Below are positions 15,807 through 25,900 of a stretch of DNA of 64,000 nucleotides, one piece after another; the stretch's first letter is position 1; every line of letters begins with the position of its first letter. The stretch spans positions 1-64,000 of the forward strand of contig NZ_JAHKRN010000049.1 of NCBI RefSeq assembly GCF_019396385.1, written 5' to 3'. Position numbers and translations under genes: made by a program. This DNA is from Nonomuraea harbinensis. GTDB taxonomy: Bacteria; Actinomycetota; Actinomycetes; Streptosporangiales; Streptosporangiaceae. Below the pieces are notes generated by a model. That model saw only the letters and a list, made by a program, of their open reading frames with translations, had not been told where the DNA came from and made no database searches.

Positions 15807-18698
15807 GTGACGATGCTGACGTTCAGGGTGCTGGGCGCGGTGGAGGCGCGATGCCGGGAAGACGTGGTGCCGATGCCACCGAAGGTGCGGCGTCTTCTGG
15901 CCGCGGTGCTGTCGCGGCCGAACACCGTGGTCGGGGCGACGGACCTGATCGAGGCAGTGTGGGAGTCGGCTCCGCCGGCCTCCGCCCGCGAGAGCCTGCG
16001 CATCTACGTCCACCGGCTCAACCAGGCGCTCGGCACCTCGCGGGTGACCACCGCGGCCTCCGGCTACCTGCTCACCGTCGGCGACGACGAGCTGGACTCC
16101 CTGGAGTTCGAGCAGACCGTACGGCACGGCAGGCGGATGATCGACCGCGGCGACCTGGCCACCGGGGCGGCCACGCTCGGCCGCGGCCTGCGGATGTGGC
16201 GTGGCCGGGCCTTCGCCGAGCTGCAGACGCTGGCCGTGGTGCGGGAGGAGGCGACCCGCCTGGACGAGCTGCGGCTCACCGTGACCGAGGAGCGCTTCGA
16301 CGCCGAACTCACCCTGGGGCGCCACAGCGAGATCGTCGCCGAGCTGAAGCCGGTGGCGCTCGCCCACCCGTTGCGCGAGAAGCTGCGCGCCCAGCTGATG
16401 ACCGCCTTGTGGGGTGACGGCCGGCAGGCGGAGGCCCTTGCCGCCTACCGCGACGCCGCCGAGTTCCTGGCACGTGAGCTCGGCCTCGACCCGGGACCGG
16501 AGCTCCGCGACCTCCAGCAGCGGATCCTCCGTCAGGAGACGTACCCGGCGCGGCCCCGCGGTTCGGCCCCGGCCGTGATACCGGCGCAGCTGGCCCCGCC
16601 GAACTCCGCCTTCACCGGACGCGCGCAGGCGGTCCGCGCGCTGGACGGACTGGTCGACCCCGGGAGCCCGGCGCCGGTGGCGATCGTCAGCGGCATCGCC
16701 GGGGTCGGCAAGACCGCGCTGGCCCTCGACTGGGCCCACCGGAACGTGTCACGTTTCCCCGACGGCCAGCTCTTCGCCGACCTGCGCGGCTACGACCGCC
16801 TGGCCGTGCCGGTCGCCCCGCACGACCTGCTGGGGCGGTTCCTGCGCGCGCTGGGCGTCAACAGCGAGCAGATCCCCTCCGACCCCGACGAGCGCGCGGC
16901 GCTCTACCGCAGCGTCCTGCACCCGCTGCGGGTGCTGATCCTGCTGGACAACGCGGCTTCGGCGGCCCAGGTCCGGCCGCTGTTGCCGGGCGCGCGCGGT
17001 TGCCGCGTGGTGGTCACGGCCAGGCCTCGGCTGGAAGACCTCCTCATCGAGTACGGCGCGGCGGCCGTTCCTCTTGCGCCCCTCGACGATCGGGAAGCCG
17101 TGGACCTGCTCGCCGGCGTGCTCGGCGCCCCATGGGTCGAACGGGAACGTAAGGACGCCGAGCGGCTCGCCCGGCTGTGCGACGGCCTCCCCCTGGCTCT
17201 GCGGCTGACGGCCGCCCGGCTGACCAGCAGCAGGACCGGCACGCTCGCGGAGCTGGTCGCGCAGCTGGCTGACCGGCAACGCCGGCTCGACCTCCTGAGC
17301 GGAGAGGAGCTGCAGGTCCGCAGCGGCTTCGAGCTGTCCTGCCGCGACCTTCCCGCACCGGTGACGCGGGCCTTCCGGCTGCTGAGCCTGCTCGACGCGC
17401 CCGGCGGGCTGGCGGCCTGGCATCTCGCGGCGCTGCTGGACCAGCCGGACCTGTCCGAAGCGGACGCCCTGCTGGACGAGCTGGTCGACGCGCAACTGCT
17501 GCAGCCCCTGGGCGTGGACTGCGTGGGGCAGCGGCGCTTCCGCTTCCACGATCTCGTACGGCTCTACGCCGCCGAGCGCGCCGAGGCGGACGAGCCGGAA
17601 GAGGAGCGGCACGCGGCCACACTCCGCGCCTTCGGAGCCATGCTGGCGCTCACCGCCCACGCCGACAGAGCCTTCCGCGGCGAGGACATCGACGAGGTCC
17701 AGGGCACCTGCGCACGCTGGTTGCCCGACGACCACGCGTCGCTCGTCCCCGAGCCGATGCTCTGGCTCGACGCCGAACGCCTCAACCTGTCCGCCATGGT
17801 CCGGCAGGCCGCCCGCGCGGGCTGGTCCGAGCCGTGCTGGGAGCTGACCGCCACCGGCTCGATGCTGCGGCAACGGCGCGGCTACCAGGACGACCAACTC
17901 GCCGACTACGAGCTCGCCCTGGAACTGTGCCGCCGGGAGGGGAATCTCCGCGGCACGGCCGCCCTCCTCCTGAGCCACGGCGGCCTCCACCACCAGATGG
18001 GCAACCTGTCGCTCGCGGCCGCGTGCGCGAGGGAGGCCGTCGACCTGTACGAGCGCCTCGGCGACAAGCGCGGACACGCGCTGGCCCTGGCCGACTCCGG
18101 CGTCGCCCACCGCGTGCTCGCCGACTGGGAGCCGGCTCTGGCGGCGTTCGAGCGGGCCTTCGAGATCTTCGAGGACCTCGGCGACCTGGCGTCAGCCGCG
18201 TACGTGCTGTTCCATCTGGGGGCCCTGCACCTACGACGCGATCACTTCGGCGAGGCGGAAGCCGCGGCCGAACGCGGGCTCGCCCTGTTGCCCCCGGGGA
18301 TTCCCGAGCTCGAACTCCACCTGCGCCGCACGCTCGGTGATTCCTACCTGCGCCAGGGCCGGGTCGAGGAGGCCCATGACATCCTGACCGACGTCCTGGC
18401 GAGCGCCCGCGCACGGGGCGACCTCTTCCAGGAAGCCGAAGCGCTGCTCGTCCTGGGCGAGACCGAGGTGGCGGCCGGTCGTCCCGCCCAGGGCAGGGCC
18501 ACCCTCACCCTGGCTCTGGAGCAGGGCCGCCAGCTCAACGGGAAGAACTTCGAGGGGCGGGTGCACCTGGCCCTCGGCCACATCGTCGACGGCCGGCACA
18601 TAGAGCATCTGGAGACGGCGGCCGAGATCTTCGCCGCGGCCAACGCCCCCGCCTGGCACGCCAAGGCCATGGCCGCCCTCACGACGCACCGGCGCTGA
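15807..18698 (+). CDS. AfsR/SARP family transcriptional regulator with NB-ARC and TPR domains
   Basis: About 963 residues. The OmpR-like DNA-binding domain (about 5-85, with AVLSRPNTVVGATDLIEAVW) and the BTAD helical domain (about 90-240, closing with ARELGLDPGPELRDLQQRIL) form the SARP module. Then comes an NB-ARC ATPase with P-loop GIAGVGKT (residues 296-303) and Walker B VLILLDNA, and at least six TPR-like repeats from about residue 650 to the end. AfsR-type proteins activate secondary metabolism or exoenzyme genes and are often fed by Ser/Thr kinases. I chose GTG 15807 because GGGGGAA lies five bases upstream; ATG 15813 and GTG 15780 are alternatives. It is divergent from the giant hydrolase, which may be a target. 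Confidence 0.88.
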   Translation: MTMLTFRVLGAVEARCREDVVPMPPKVRRLLAAVLSRPNTVVGATDLIEAVWESAPPASARESLRIYVHRLNQALGTSRVTTAASGYLLTVGDDELDSLEFEQTVRHGRRMIDRGDLATGAATLGRGLRMWRGRAFAELQTLAVVREEATRLDELRLTVTEERFDAELTLGRHSEIVAELKPVALAHPLREKLRAQLMTALWGDGRQAEALAAYRDAAEFLARELGLDPGPELRDLQQRILRQETYPARPRGSAPAVIPAQLAPPNSAFTGRAQAVRALDGLVDPGSPAPVAIVSGIAGVGKTALALDWAHRNVSRFPDGQLFADLRGYDRLAVPVAPHDLLGRFLRALGVNSEQIPSDPDERAALYRSVLHPLRVLILLDNAASAAQVRPLLPGARGCRVVVTARPRLEDLLIEYGAAAVPLAPLDDREAVDLLAGVLGAPWVERERKDAERLARLCDGLPLALRLTAARLTSSRTGTLAELVAQLADRQRRLDLLSGEELQVRSGFELSCRDLPAPVTRAFRLLSLLDAPGGLAAWHLAALLDQPDLSEADALLDELVDAQLLQPLGVDCVGQRRFRFHDLVRLYAAERAEADEPEEERHAATLRAFGAMLALTAHADRAFRGEDIDEVQGTCARWLPDDHASLVPEPMLWLDAERLNLSAMVRQAARAGWSEPCWELTATGSMLRQRRGYQDDQLADYELALELCRREGNLRGTAALLLSHGGLHHQMGNLSLAAACAREAVDLYERLGDKRGHALALADSGVAHRVLADWEPALAAFERAFEIFEDLGDLASAAYVLFHLGALHLRRDHFGEAEAAAERGLALLPPGIPELELHLRRTLGDSYLRQGRVEEAHDILTDVLASARARGDLFQEAEALLVLGETEVAAGRPAQGRATLTLALEQGRQLNGKNFEGRVHLALGHIVDGRHIEHLETAAEIFAAANAPAWHAKAMAALTTHRR

Positions 18699-18700
18699 CC

Positions 18701-19495
18701 TCAGGAGCGCTCGACGCGGACGGCGACTCCGTCGAGGATCAGCTCCAGCCCGAGCGAGAAGTCCGCGTCGGCGATGGTCGCGTCGGGGGTGTCGGACGGC
18801 AGCGTCTCGAACAGCGCCGAGGCGAACAGCCGGGCCGTCTCGGGGAAGCGTCCGGGGTCGACGAGCCGGACCAGCGCGCGGCCGTAGTCGCGCTCGGCGT
18901 CGGCCTGCCCCCGGCCCTCGGCGGCCCTGCCCTCGGCGAGCTCGCTGTATTGCCGCACCCACTGGACCACGTAGCCGTTGATCAGCGTCAGGATGCCGAC
19001 CTTGTGCGCCCAGTCGAGGCGGGTGCGCGACAGGATGGCGAGCCCGGCCTCCATCCAGGCGATCTGGTTGGGGCCGGAGGGCGGCCCGGAGGCGGGCACG
19101 CGCGTCAGCCACGGCCGGCGCCAGGACACCGCGCGCAGCGCGAAGGCCCAGTCGCGCAGCCCTTCGCGCCAGTCGTCGGTGTCGAGGTCCGGAGGCGTGC
19201 CCGAGGCGGCGTCGGCCATGAGCGTGAGCAGCTCGTCCTTGGACCCGACGTGGCGGTAGAGCGACATCCCCGTGAAGCCGAGGCTCTTGGCGACCTTGGG
19301 AATCGTCACGCCGCCGAGCCCGTCACGGTCGGCGATCTCCACGGCCGCGGCGACGATCAGGTCGACGTCGAGGGCCGCGGGCCGCCCGAGACGCGAGGAC
19401 TCCGGCATCCGCCACAGCCTGCGCAGCGCCGCCGGTATGTAGTCCTCGCTGGTCATGGCTCCCTTGTTCACCCCCGGAGAGTCAGGCCCCATCAT
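18701..19495 (-). CDS. TetR/AcrR family regulator with TetR-type C-terminal domain
   Basis: A 264-residue repressor. The N-terminal helix-turn-helix is at about residues 45-95: IVAAAVEIADRDGLGGVTI, then PKVAKSLGFTGMSLYRHVGSKDEL. The C-terminal domain (about 110-255) resembles that of the tetracycline-repressor subfamily, with a LDWAHKVGILTLINGYVVQ helix. The start at ATG 19495 is supported by AAGAAGG seven bases upstream; starts at 19492 or 19456 are possible. It is divergent from the DUF418 membrane-protein gene, with an inverted repeat between them, so it most likely represses that gene and itself. Confidence 0.85.
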   Translation of the reverse strand: MMGPDSPGVNKGAMTSEDYIPAALRRLWRMPESSRLGRPAALDVDLIVAAAVEIADRDGLGGVTIPKVAKSLGFTGMSLYRHVGSKDELLTLMADAASGTPPDLDTDDWREGLRDWAFALRAVSWRRPWLTRVPASGPPSGPNQIAWMEAGLAILSRTRLDWAHKVGILTLINGYVVQWVRQYSELAEGRAAEGRGQADAERDYGRALVRLVDPGRFPETARLFASALFETLPSDTPDATIADADFSLGLELILDGVAVRVERS

Positions 19496-19510
19496 GCCAG
19501 AACCTTCTTT

Positions 19511-19527
19511 AGTATATCTGTGATACT
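19511..19527. promoter_or_regulatory. Candidate TetR operator in the divergent promoter region
   Basis: AGTAT-ATCTGTG-ATACT is a 17-bp inverted repeat with 5-bp arms in an AT-rich island between the TetR start (19495) and the DUF418 start (19565). On the minus strand a TATACT -10 element, 17 bases after TTTCAG, overlaps it, so binding would block the repressor's own promoter. Confidence 0.5.
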
Positions 19528-19564
19528 TTCTCTCTGAAACTAAATCTCGGGGAGAGGGTTGTAC

Positions 19565-20764
19565 ATGAGCGTCGACGCCGCGTCGCGGACATCGAGAGGG
19601 CCGGTCCGGCGCGCCGAACGCGCCCTCGCACCGGATCTGGCCAGGGGCGCGATGCTGCTGATCATCGCGCTGGCCAACGTCGCCGGAGTCGTCTTCGCCC
19701 GGCAGCCCGGCCTCGACCCCGACCCGGAAGGCGCCGAGGCCGGGCTCACCTTCCTGCTCTTCGAGCTCGTCCACGCCCGCGGGTATCCGGTCTTCGCCAT
19801 GATGTTCGGCTACGGAGTCGTCCAGCTCGCCCGCCGCCAGGACGCCTCCGGCGCCACCTCGCGGCGGGTCCGCTCGGTGCTGGTGCGCCGCAACCTCTGG
19901 CTCGTCGTCTTCGGGTTCGCGCACGCCGCGCTGCTGTACTACGGCGACTTCCTCGGCGCGTACGGGGTCGTCGGGATCGTGATGACCCTGATGCTGCTGC
20001 GCCGGGGCGACGGGTTCCACCGGATCGTGCTGGTGATCTGGGCGGTCGCGGCGGTCCAGGTCCTGGTCATGGGCGCCACCGTGGTGAGCGGCGTCGTCGG
20101 GGGTCCCGGTGGGTCGGCCCCGCTGCCGGCGATCCCGATCGGCTCCCTCACCGCTCCGGGCTACCTGGAGTCCATGTCGGCTCGCCTCGGCGAATGGCCG
20201 TCGCACACGCTGACCGTCCTGCCCTTCATCCTGATCGCCTGGCTGGGCATGTGGGCCGCCCGCCGCCGCGTCCTCGAAGAGCCGGCCCGCCACCGGATCC
20301 TGCTCACGTGGACCGCCGTCCTCGGGCTCGGCCTCGCCGTCGCCGGAGGTCTCCCGGCCGCCCTGGTGAGCGCCGGATGGCTGCACGTCGACGAGCCGGC
20401 CGCCGCTCTGGCGCTGACGCTCCACGGCGCCAGTGGCATGTTCGCCGGCCCGGGTTACGTGGCCGTCTTCGGTCTGATCGCCATGCGGGTCACCCGGCCA
20501 GGCCCCGTCGTCGGCGCCCTCTCGGCCCTGGGCCGGCGCTCCCTGTCGGGATACCTGTTCCAGTCGGTGGCCTGGCTCGTCCTCCTGGCGCCCTTCACGC
20601 TCGACCTCGGCGACCGTCTCGGCAGCCCGACGGTGACCGGCCTGGTCATCGCGGTGGCCGTCTGGCTCGCGACCGTGCTGCTCGCCCGCCTTCTCGACGA
20701 GCGCGGACGGCCGGGCCCCGCCGAGTTCGTCCTGCGCCGCCTGACCTACGGCCCTCGGACGTAG
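19565..20764 (+). CDS. DUF418 family multi-pass membrane protein
   Basis: About 399 residues from ATG 19565 (GGGGAGAGGG six bases upstream; TTG 19559 is less likely). The N-terminal RAERALAPDLARGAMLLIIALANV is the usual DUF418 opening, and the C-terminal SLSGYLFQSVAWLVLL with a following membrane pair is the DUF418 domain proper. About nine to ten membrane helices are predicted. The family is distantly related to acyltransferase-3 proteins, but no catalytic motif is evident. It is divergent from and probably repressed by the TetR gene at 18701-19495. The transported or modified substrate is unknown. Confidence 0.8.
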   Translation: MSVDAASRTSRGPVRRAERALAPDLARGAMLLIIALANVAGVVFARQPGLDPDPEGAEAGLTFLLFELVHARGYPVFAMMFGYGVVQLARRQDASGATSRRVRSVLVRRNLWLVVFGFAHAALLYYGDFLGAYGVVGIVMTLMLLRRGDGFHRIVLVIWAVAAVQVLVMGATVVSGVVGGPGGSAPLPAIPIGSLTAPGYLESMSARLGEWPSHTLTVLPFILIAWLGMWAARRRVLEEPARHRILLTWTAVLGLGLAVAGGLPAALVSAGWLHVDEPAAALALTLHGASGMFAGPGYVAVFGLIAMRVTRPGPVVGALSALGRRSLSGYLFQSVAWLVLLAPFTLDLGDRLGSPTVTGLVIAVAVWLATVLLARLLDERGRPGPAEFVLRRLTYGPRT

Positions 20765-20832
20765 TCGATGTCGAGGACGCTCCGGCCGCTCCGACCTACC
20801 CGCGAACAGACCGACAGTTCCAAGGAGCGGAC

Positions 20833-21201
20833 ATGTCACGGAACATCGAGACCGTCACCACCTATCTTGACGGTTTCCGTAAGAACGATCACGAACAGAT
20901 CCTGTCCTGCCTGACCGACGACATCGAGTGGACCGTCTTCGGCGCCTTCCACCTGACCGGCAAGGACGCCTACGACCAGGCCATCGACGGCCCGCCCGGG
21001 CTCATCGACCCTCCCCACCTGGAGGTGGTGCGCATGGTCGAGCAGGGCGACGTCGTGATGGCGGAACTCATCGGGACGGTCCAGCGGGCTGCGGGCGGTG
21101 AGCTGCGCCTGTCCATGGCGGAGGTGTTCGTCATGCGCGACGGCAAGATCGCCGAGCGTCGGGCCTGGGTCGTGGAACTGAAGGAGAACGACTATCGCTG
21201 A
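20833..21201 (+). CDS. Nuclear transport factor 2 / SnoaL-like protein
   Basis: A 122-residue single-domain protein starting at ATG 20833 with AAGGAG upstream. The alpha+beta barrel pattern is clear: an N-terminal helix (ETVTTYLDGFRKNDHEQILSC), DDIEWTVFG, then strands VVMAELIGTV, LRLSMAEVFVMRDGKI and RRAWVVEL. SnoaL-like proteins include small isomerases, cyclases and many uncharacterised ligand-binding proteins. It follows the DUF418 gene by 68 bases on the same strand and may be coregulated by the TetR protein. Its ligand cannot be told from sequence. Confidence 0.8.
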   Translation: MSRNIETVTTYLDGFRKNDHEQILSCLTDDIEWTVFGAFHLTGKDAYDQAIDGPPGLIDPPHLEVVRMVEQGDVVMAELIGTVQRAAGGELRLSMAEVFVMRDGKIAERRAWVVELKENDYR

Positions 21202-21413
21202 TGTACGTTTCACCGGTCCTCACCGGAGTGCGCTCGCGTCGTCCCTGATCAGCGGCGAGTAAGGGTCTGACGACGCCTGCGGGAAGGGAGAGACCTGGCC
21301 GGGACGGCGGCGGGCGGATACCGTCCGGTCGGGCGCGTCCAGGCACGGCACCGCGGGACGCGGGTGTCGCGATCCCGGACGCGCTCCGACGAAGCCCCGT
21401 CACTGGAGCCGAC

Positions 21414-22949
21414 ATGCCAGCAAAGCGCCGGGCAGCCCCCGCGTCGCTCGCCTTGTCCCTGCTACTCCTCGCCCCCCTGACCGCGATCGCCCCCCCGGCC
21501 ACGGCCGCGACGCCGTCGTCCGTCACGGACGGCGGCGTGCCGCTCGAATCGATCAACACGACCACGACCCAGGTCGCCTTCGGACTGCGGCGCCCCACCG
21601 CCATCGCCACGCCCGACGACGGGACGGACCGGCTGCTCATCACCGAGAAGCGCGGCACCGTACGCGTCTACCACCCGGACACCGGTCTTGAGCAGACCCC
21701 GATCATCGACATCACGTCGTCCGTGGACGAGTCCGGCAACGAGCGGGGGCTGCTCGGCATCGCCCTGCCGCCCGACTTCGCCGAGAGCCAGGACCTCTAC
21801 CTGGCCTACACCGCGCTGCCCGACGGCGCCGTGACCCTGGGCCGATACAGCCTGGACGAGGCGGAACTCGAACCGCTGCTGTCCCAGGAGCATGCCGAGC
21901 ACAGCAACCACAACGGCGGCCAGATCACCTTCGGCACCGACGGCAACCTGTACATGAGCATCGGCGACGGCGGCGGTTCCGGCGACCCGTTCGACTCCGG
22001 GCAGCGCGTGGACACCCTGCTGGGCAAGATCCTCCGCGTCGACGTCAGCCGGAGCTGCGGCGACCTGGCGTACTGCGTCCCCGAGGACAACCCGTTCGTC
22101 GGCGTGGCGGGCGCCCGCGAGGAGATCTGGATGTACGGCGGGCGCAACCCCTGGCGCTTCTCCGTCGACCCCGCGGACGGCTCGATGTGGATCGCCGACG
22201 TCGGTCAGGGCAGGTGGGAGGAGATCAACCACGTCAAGCCCGGACGGCAGGCCGGCGCGAACCTCGGCTGGTCCTGCTACGAAGGACTGGAGGTGTTCGA
22301 CGCGGACCAGTGCCGTTCCGGCGCCGCCTACACCAAGCCGGTCTTCACCTACTCCCCGTACACCGGCAGTTGCGCGGTCATCGGCGGGCAGGTGTACCAC
22401 GGCGAGGAGTTCGCCGATCTGGTCGGCGGCACCTACATCGCCACCGACTACTGCTCCTCCATCGTGTGGGCGGTGCGCGAGGACGGCGCGGGCGGCTACT
22501 CCGTGGCGGAGATCGGCCAGATGCCCACGCAGGTCACGGCGTTCGGGGCCACCACGGAGGGCGAGCTGTACGTCGTCAACGACCTGCCCGGCGGCCTGCA
22601 CCGCGTCTCGTTCGAGCGCGCGGAGCCGACCTGCCGGATCGGGTACACCACCCAGGTCTGGGGCGGCGGCATGACGGTCGACCTCACGATCACCAACACC
22701 GGCAGCACCCCGATCAACGGCTGGACGCTGCGGTTCTCCATGGCCCGGGGCCAGTCCGTCATCTCCGACTGGAACACCGACCTCACGCAGGGCGGCGACT
22801 TCGTGACCGCGGTCAACGCCGGGCACAACGGCTCCATCGCCCCCGGCCAGAGCGTCACCATGGGCTACCTGGCGAGCCATACGGGCGACGCGTCCCTGCC
22901 GACCCGGTTCTCGCTCAACAGGGACGCCTGCGCCGTCGTCCGCCGCTGA
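21414..22949 (+). CDS. Secreted PQQ-dependent sugar dehydrogenase (GSDH family) with C-terminal CBM2
   Basis: A 511-residue secreted enzyme. The signal peptide (MPAKRRAAPASLAL to ATAA) is cleaved near residue 32. The GSDH six-bladed propeller spans about 45-390: FGLRRPTAIATPDDG, ERGLLGIALPPDF, HSNHNGGQITFG, YMSIGDGGG, ILRVDV, and YGGRNPWRFS with DVGQGRWEEIN. The last 100 residues are a family-2 carbohydrate-binding module (CRIGYTTQVWGGGMTVDLTI, INGWTLRF, PGQSVTMGYLASH). This pairing suggests oxidation of an aldose or pyranose at cellulose or chitin surfaces with PQQ, possibly feeding electrons to lytic monooxygenases. The 212 bases upstream hold no gene and no clear site. Confidence 0.85.
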   Translation: MPAKRRAAPASLALSLLLLAPLTAIAPPATAATPSSVTDGGVPLESINTTTTQVAFGLRRPTAIATPDDGTDRLLITEKRGTVRVYHPDTGLEQTPIIDITSSVDESGNERGLLGIALPPDFAESQDLYLAYTALPDGAVTLGRYSLDEAELEPLLSQEHAEHSNHNGGQITFGTDGNLYMSIGDGGGSGDPFDSGQRVDTLLGKILRVDVSRSCGDLAYCVPEDNPFVGVAGAREEIWMYGGRNPWRFSVDPADGSMWIADVGQGRWEEINHVKPGRQAGANLGWSCYEGLEVFDADQCRSGAAYTKPVFTYSPYTGSCAVIGGQVYHGEEFADLVGGTYIATDYCSSIVWAVREDGAGGYSVAEIGQMPTQVTAFGATTEGELYVVNDLPGGLHRVSFERAEPTCRIGYTTQVWGGGMTVDLTITNTGSTPINGWTLRFSMARGQSVISDWNTDLTQGGDFVTAVNAGHNGSIAPGQSVTMGYLASHTGDASLPTRFSLNRDACAVVRR

Positions 22950-22958
22950 CGGGAAGGG

Positions 22959-25900
22959 CTACGTCCGCGACCCCAGGAGGGCCGCCGTCTCGCTCCGGTC
23001 GGGCGCGCCGATGGCCGTGAACAGCGCATGCGCCCGGGTCCAGAGACGCGCGGCCTGCCCGTCGTCGCCTTCCCGGCTGCGGGCGTGGCCGAGGATCGTC
23101 AGGGCGCGGGCGTACTGCAGGCGTTGGCCGGAGCGGCGGGCCAGACTGATGGCCCGCTCGCACGCCCGTACGCACTCCTCGCCGTCGCCCGCCGCCAGGT
23201 GGACGGCGGCGAGCAGGACGTGCGCGCGGGGCAGGTTGAGCGGGTTGGCGGTGAGCGCGCGTTCGAGCGCCTGGCCGGCCTCCTTCCGCGCGTCCTCGTA
23301 CCGGCCCTGACGGAAGTGGGCGCCGGCGCGCTCCAGCAGCACCTCGTCCAGGTCGGTGCCGGTGCGCTCGGCGAGCCGCGCGGCGGCGTCGAGGTGCGCG
23401 AGCGCGTCGTCCGTCCGGCCCAGCTCCGTCTCCACGGCGGCCGTGCCGGTGAGCGAGGCGATCTGGCACCGCCTGTTCTCGACCTCCTCGGCGATGCCCA
23501 GCGCCCGGGTGAAGGCGTCGATCGCCCGCTCGTGGCGGCCGGCGTCGCGGTGGACCCAGCCGAACGTCTCGTACGTCACCGCCTCGGCGTACCGCAGGCC
23601 CGCGGCCTGGGCCAGGGCCAGCGCCTCTTCGAGGTACGCGAGCGCGTCGGCGAGCCGGGCCTGCTTCTGACGGACCAGGGCGAGGTTGACCAGCGTCAGC
23701 GTCCGCAGATGCGTGTCGCCTGACCGCTCGGTCAGGGCGAGGCAGGCGAGCAGGCACTCCTCGGCGCGGTCCAGCCGGGCCAGCATGAGGTTGGCCGAGG
23801 CCAGGTTGTTGAGCCCGCGCGCCTCGCCGCGGACGGACCCGAGCTCGCGGTGGATCTCCACGGCCCGCTGGTAGAGGGGGATGGCCCGGCGCGGCTCCCC
23901 GAGCTGTTTGAGCACCACGCCGCGGCTCTGCAGCACCGAGGCCTCGCCCTGGGACCAGCCGGCCAGCCGGCACAGCTCCTGCGCCCGTTCCAGGAAGCCC
24001 ATCGCGCCCTTGAGGTCGGCGGTGAGCAGGCGGGCCCGGCCGATGGAGTAGCACATCGCGGCCTGCCCTCTGAGGTCGCCGTCGCGCTCGGCGGCGGCCA
24101 GCGCGGTCTCGGCCAGGCGCAGCCACTCCGCCCGGGTCCGGCGGTGCTGCAGGACGTCGGTCATGGCCTCGGCCAGCAGCCAGGCGTACGGCCGCGCCCC
24201 GGACGCGATCACCCCGGTGAGGTTGTCCCATTCGGTGTCCAGCCAGCCGAGCGCCTGCGCCGCGGTGGCGAAGGCCGTCGCGTCCTGACCCGGCGTCTCC
24301 GGGACCTCGAAGCCGGCCACCGCCAGAGCGTCGACGGTGGTGGACAGGTAGTGGTCGAACAGCCGCCGGACGGCGGCCTCCCGTTCGGCCTCGGAGTCCT
24401 CCGCGAGAGCGCGCTGGGCCGCGTACTCCCCCACCAGGTCGTGCGCGGCGAAGCGGCGCGGGCCGATCTCCTCGATCAGGTGGATCCGCGCCGCCGTGCC
24501 GAGCAGGACCTCCGCCCGCTCGCGGTCCGTGCCCGCCAGGGCGGCGACGGCCGCGGCCGAGATGCCGGCGCCGCGCGCCAGGCCGAGCAGGCGGAACACG
24601 CGCTGCGCCGGCGCGGGCAGCGCCCTGTACGACAGGTCTAGAGCGGCGCGCACGGCCACGCTCTCGTCGCCGTCCACCCGCAGGCGCACCAGCCGCCCGC
24701 GCTCCGCGAGCTCGCGCACGTAGTCGGCGATCCTCCGGTGTTCGTGGTCGCCGATCCAGGACACGGCGATGGAGAGCGCCAGTGGGGAGTGGTCGCAGAG
24801 CGCCACGAGCTCCCGCGCGGCCTCCGGCTCCCGGCGCAGCCGCTCCTCGCCGACGCCCGCGGAGATCAGCCGCAGCGCCTCCCCGGGCTCCAGGACGCCG
24901 AGCGTGAGCCGTTCGACGCCGTCCAGGGCCACCAGGCCGCCCAGGCGGTGGCGGCTGGTGATGACGACCCGGCATCCGGGGTCGCCCGGCAGCAGCGGGC
25001 GGATCTGGTCCGGCTCGGCGACGTCGTCCAGGACCAGCAGCACGCGCCGGCCCGCGAGCAGCGAGCGGTACAGCGCGATCTGCGCGTCCAGCTCGACCGG
25101 GATGTCCTTCGCCGCCTGACCGAGCCCCTGCAGCAGCAGCGGCAGCGCCTCCGACGGCGGCATCGGCGCGCGCCGGTCGAAGCCCCGCAGGTCGAGGAAG
25201 AGCTGCCCGTCCGGGAAGAGCCCGGCCCGCCGGTGCGCCCAGTGGAGCGCCAGCGCGGTCTTCCCGACGCCGGCGGGGCCGACCAGGAGCGTCACCCGGC
25301 CCGCGTCCATCCGCGGCAGCTCCGCCTCGCGGCCGACGAAACGGCCGGTGTCGGGAGGCAGCTGCCGGGGAACCGGCGCCGGCCGCGCGGCGGGGTCCTC
25401 TTCGAGGATGCTCTGGTGCAGCGACTGCAGGTCACGGCCCGGTTCGACGCCGAGTTCGCGTACGAGCCGGTCCCGGAACTCCCGGTAGACCCGCAGCGCC
25501 TCGGGAAGGCGTCCGCCCCGGTGCAGCGCCAGCATGAGCAGGCCGTGCGGGCGCTCCCGCAGCGGCTGCTCGGCCACGACCCTCGTCAGCCCGGCGATGA
25601 CCGCCTGATGCCGCCCCACCGCCAGCTGGGCCTCCGCCCGGCCCTCGATCGCCTCGGTCCTGAGCTCGTCGAGCCGGTGCCGCTCAGCCTCGGCGACGGG
25701 TCCGCCCAGATCCGGGTACGGGTCGCCGCGCCACAGTTCGAGGGCCCGGTCGTACGTGGTGATCGCCTCGGCGTGCAGGCCGTCGCCCGCCTCCCGGCGC
25801 GCCGTCGCGACCAGGGCGGCGAACTCGTCGGCGTCCACGTCGACGGCCCCGGCGGGGACCAGATAGCCGGGGCTCCTGGTCACGATGACCTCGGCCGCCC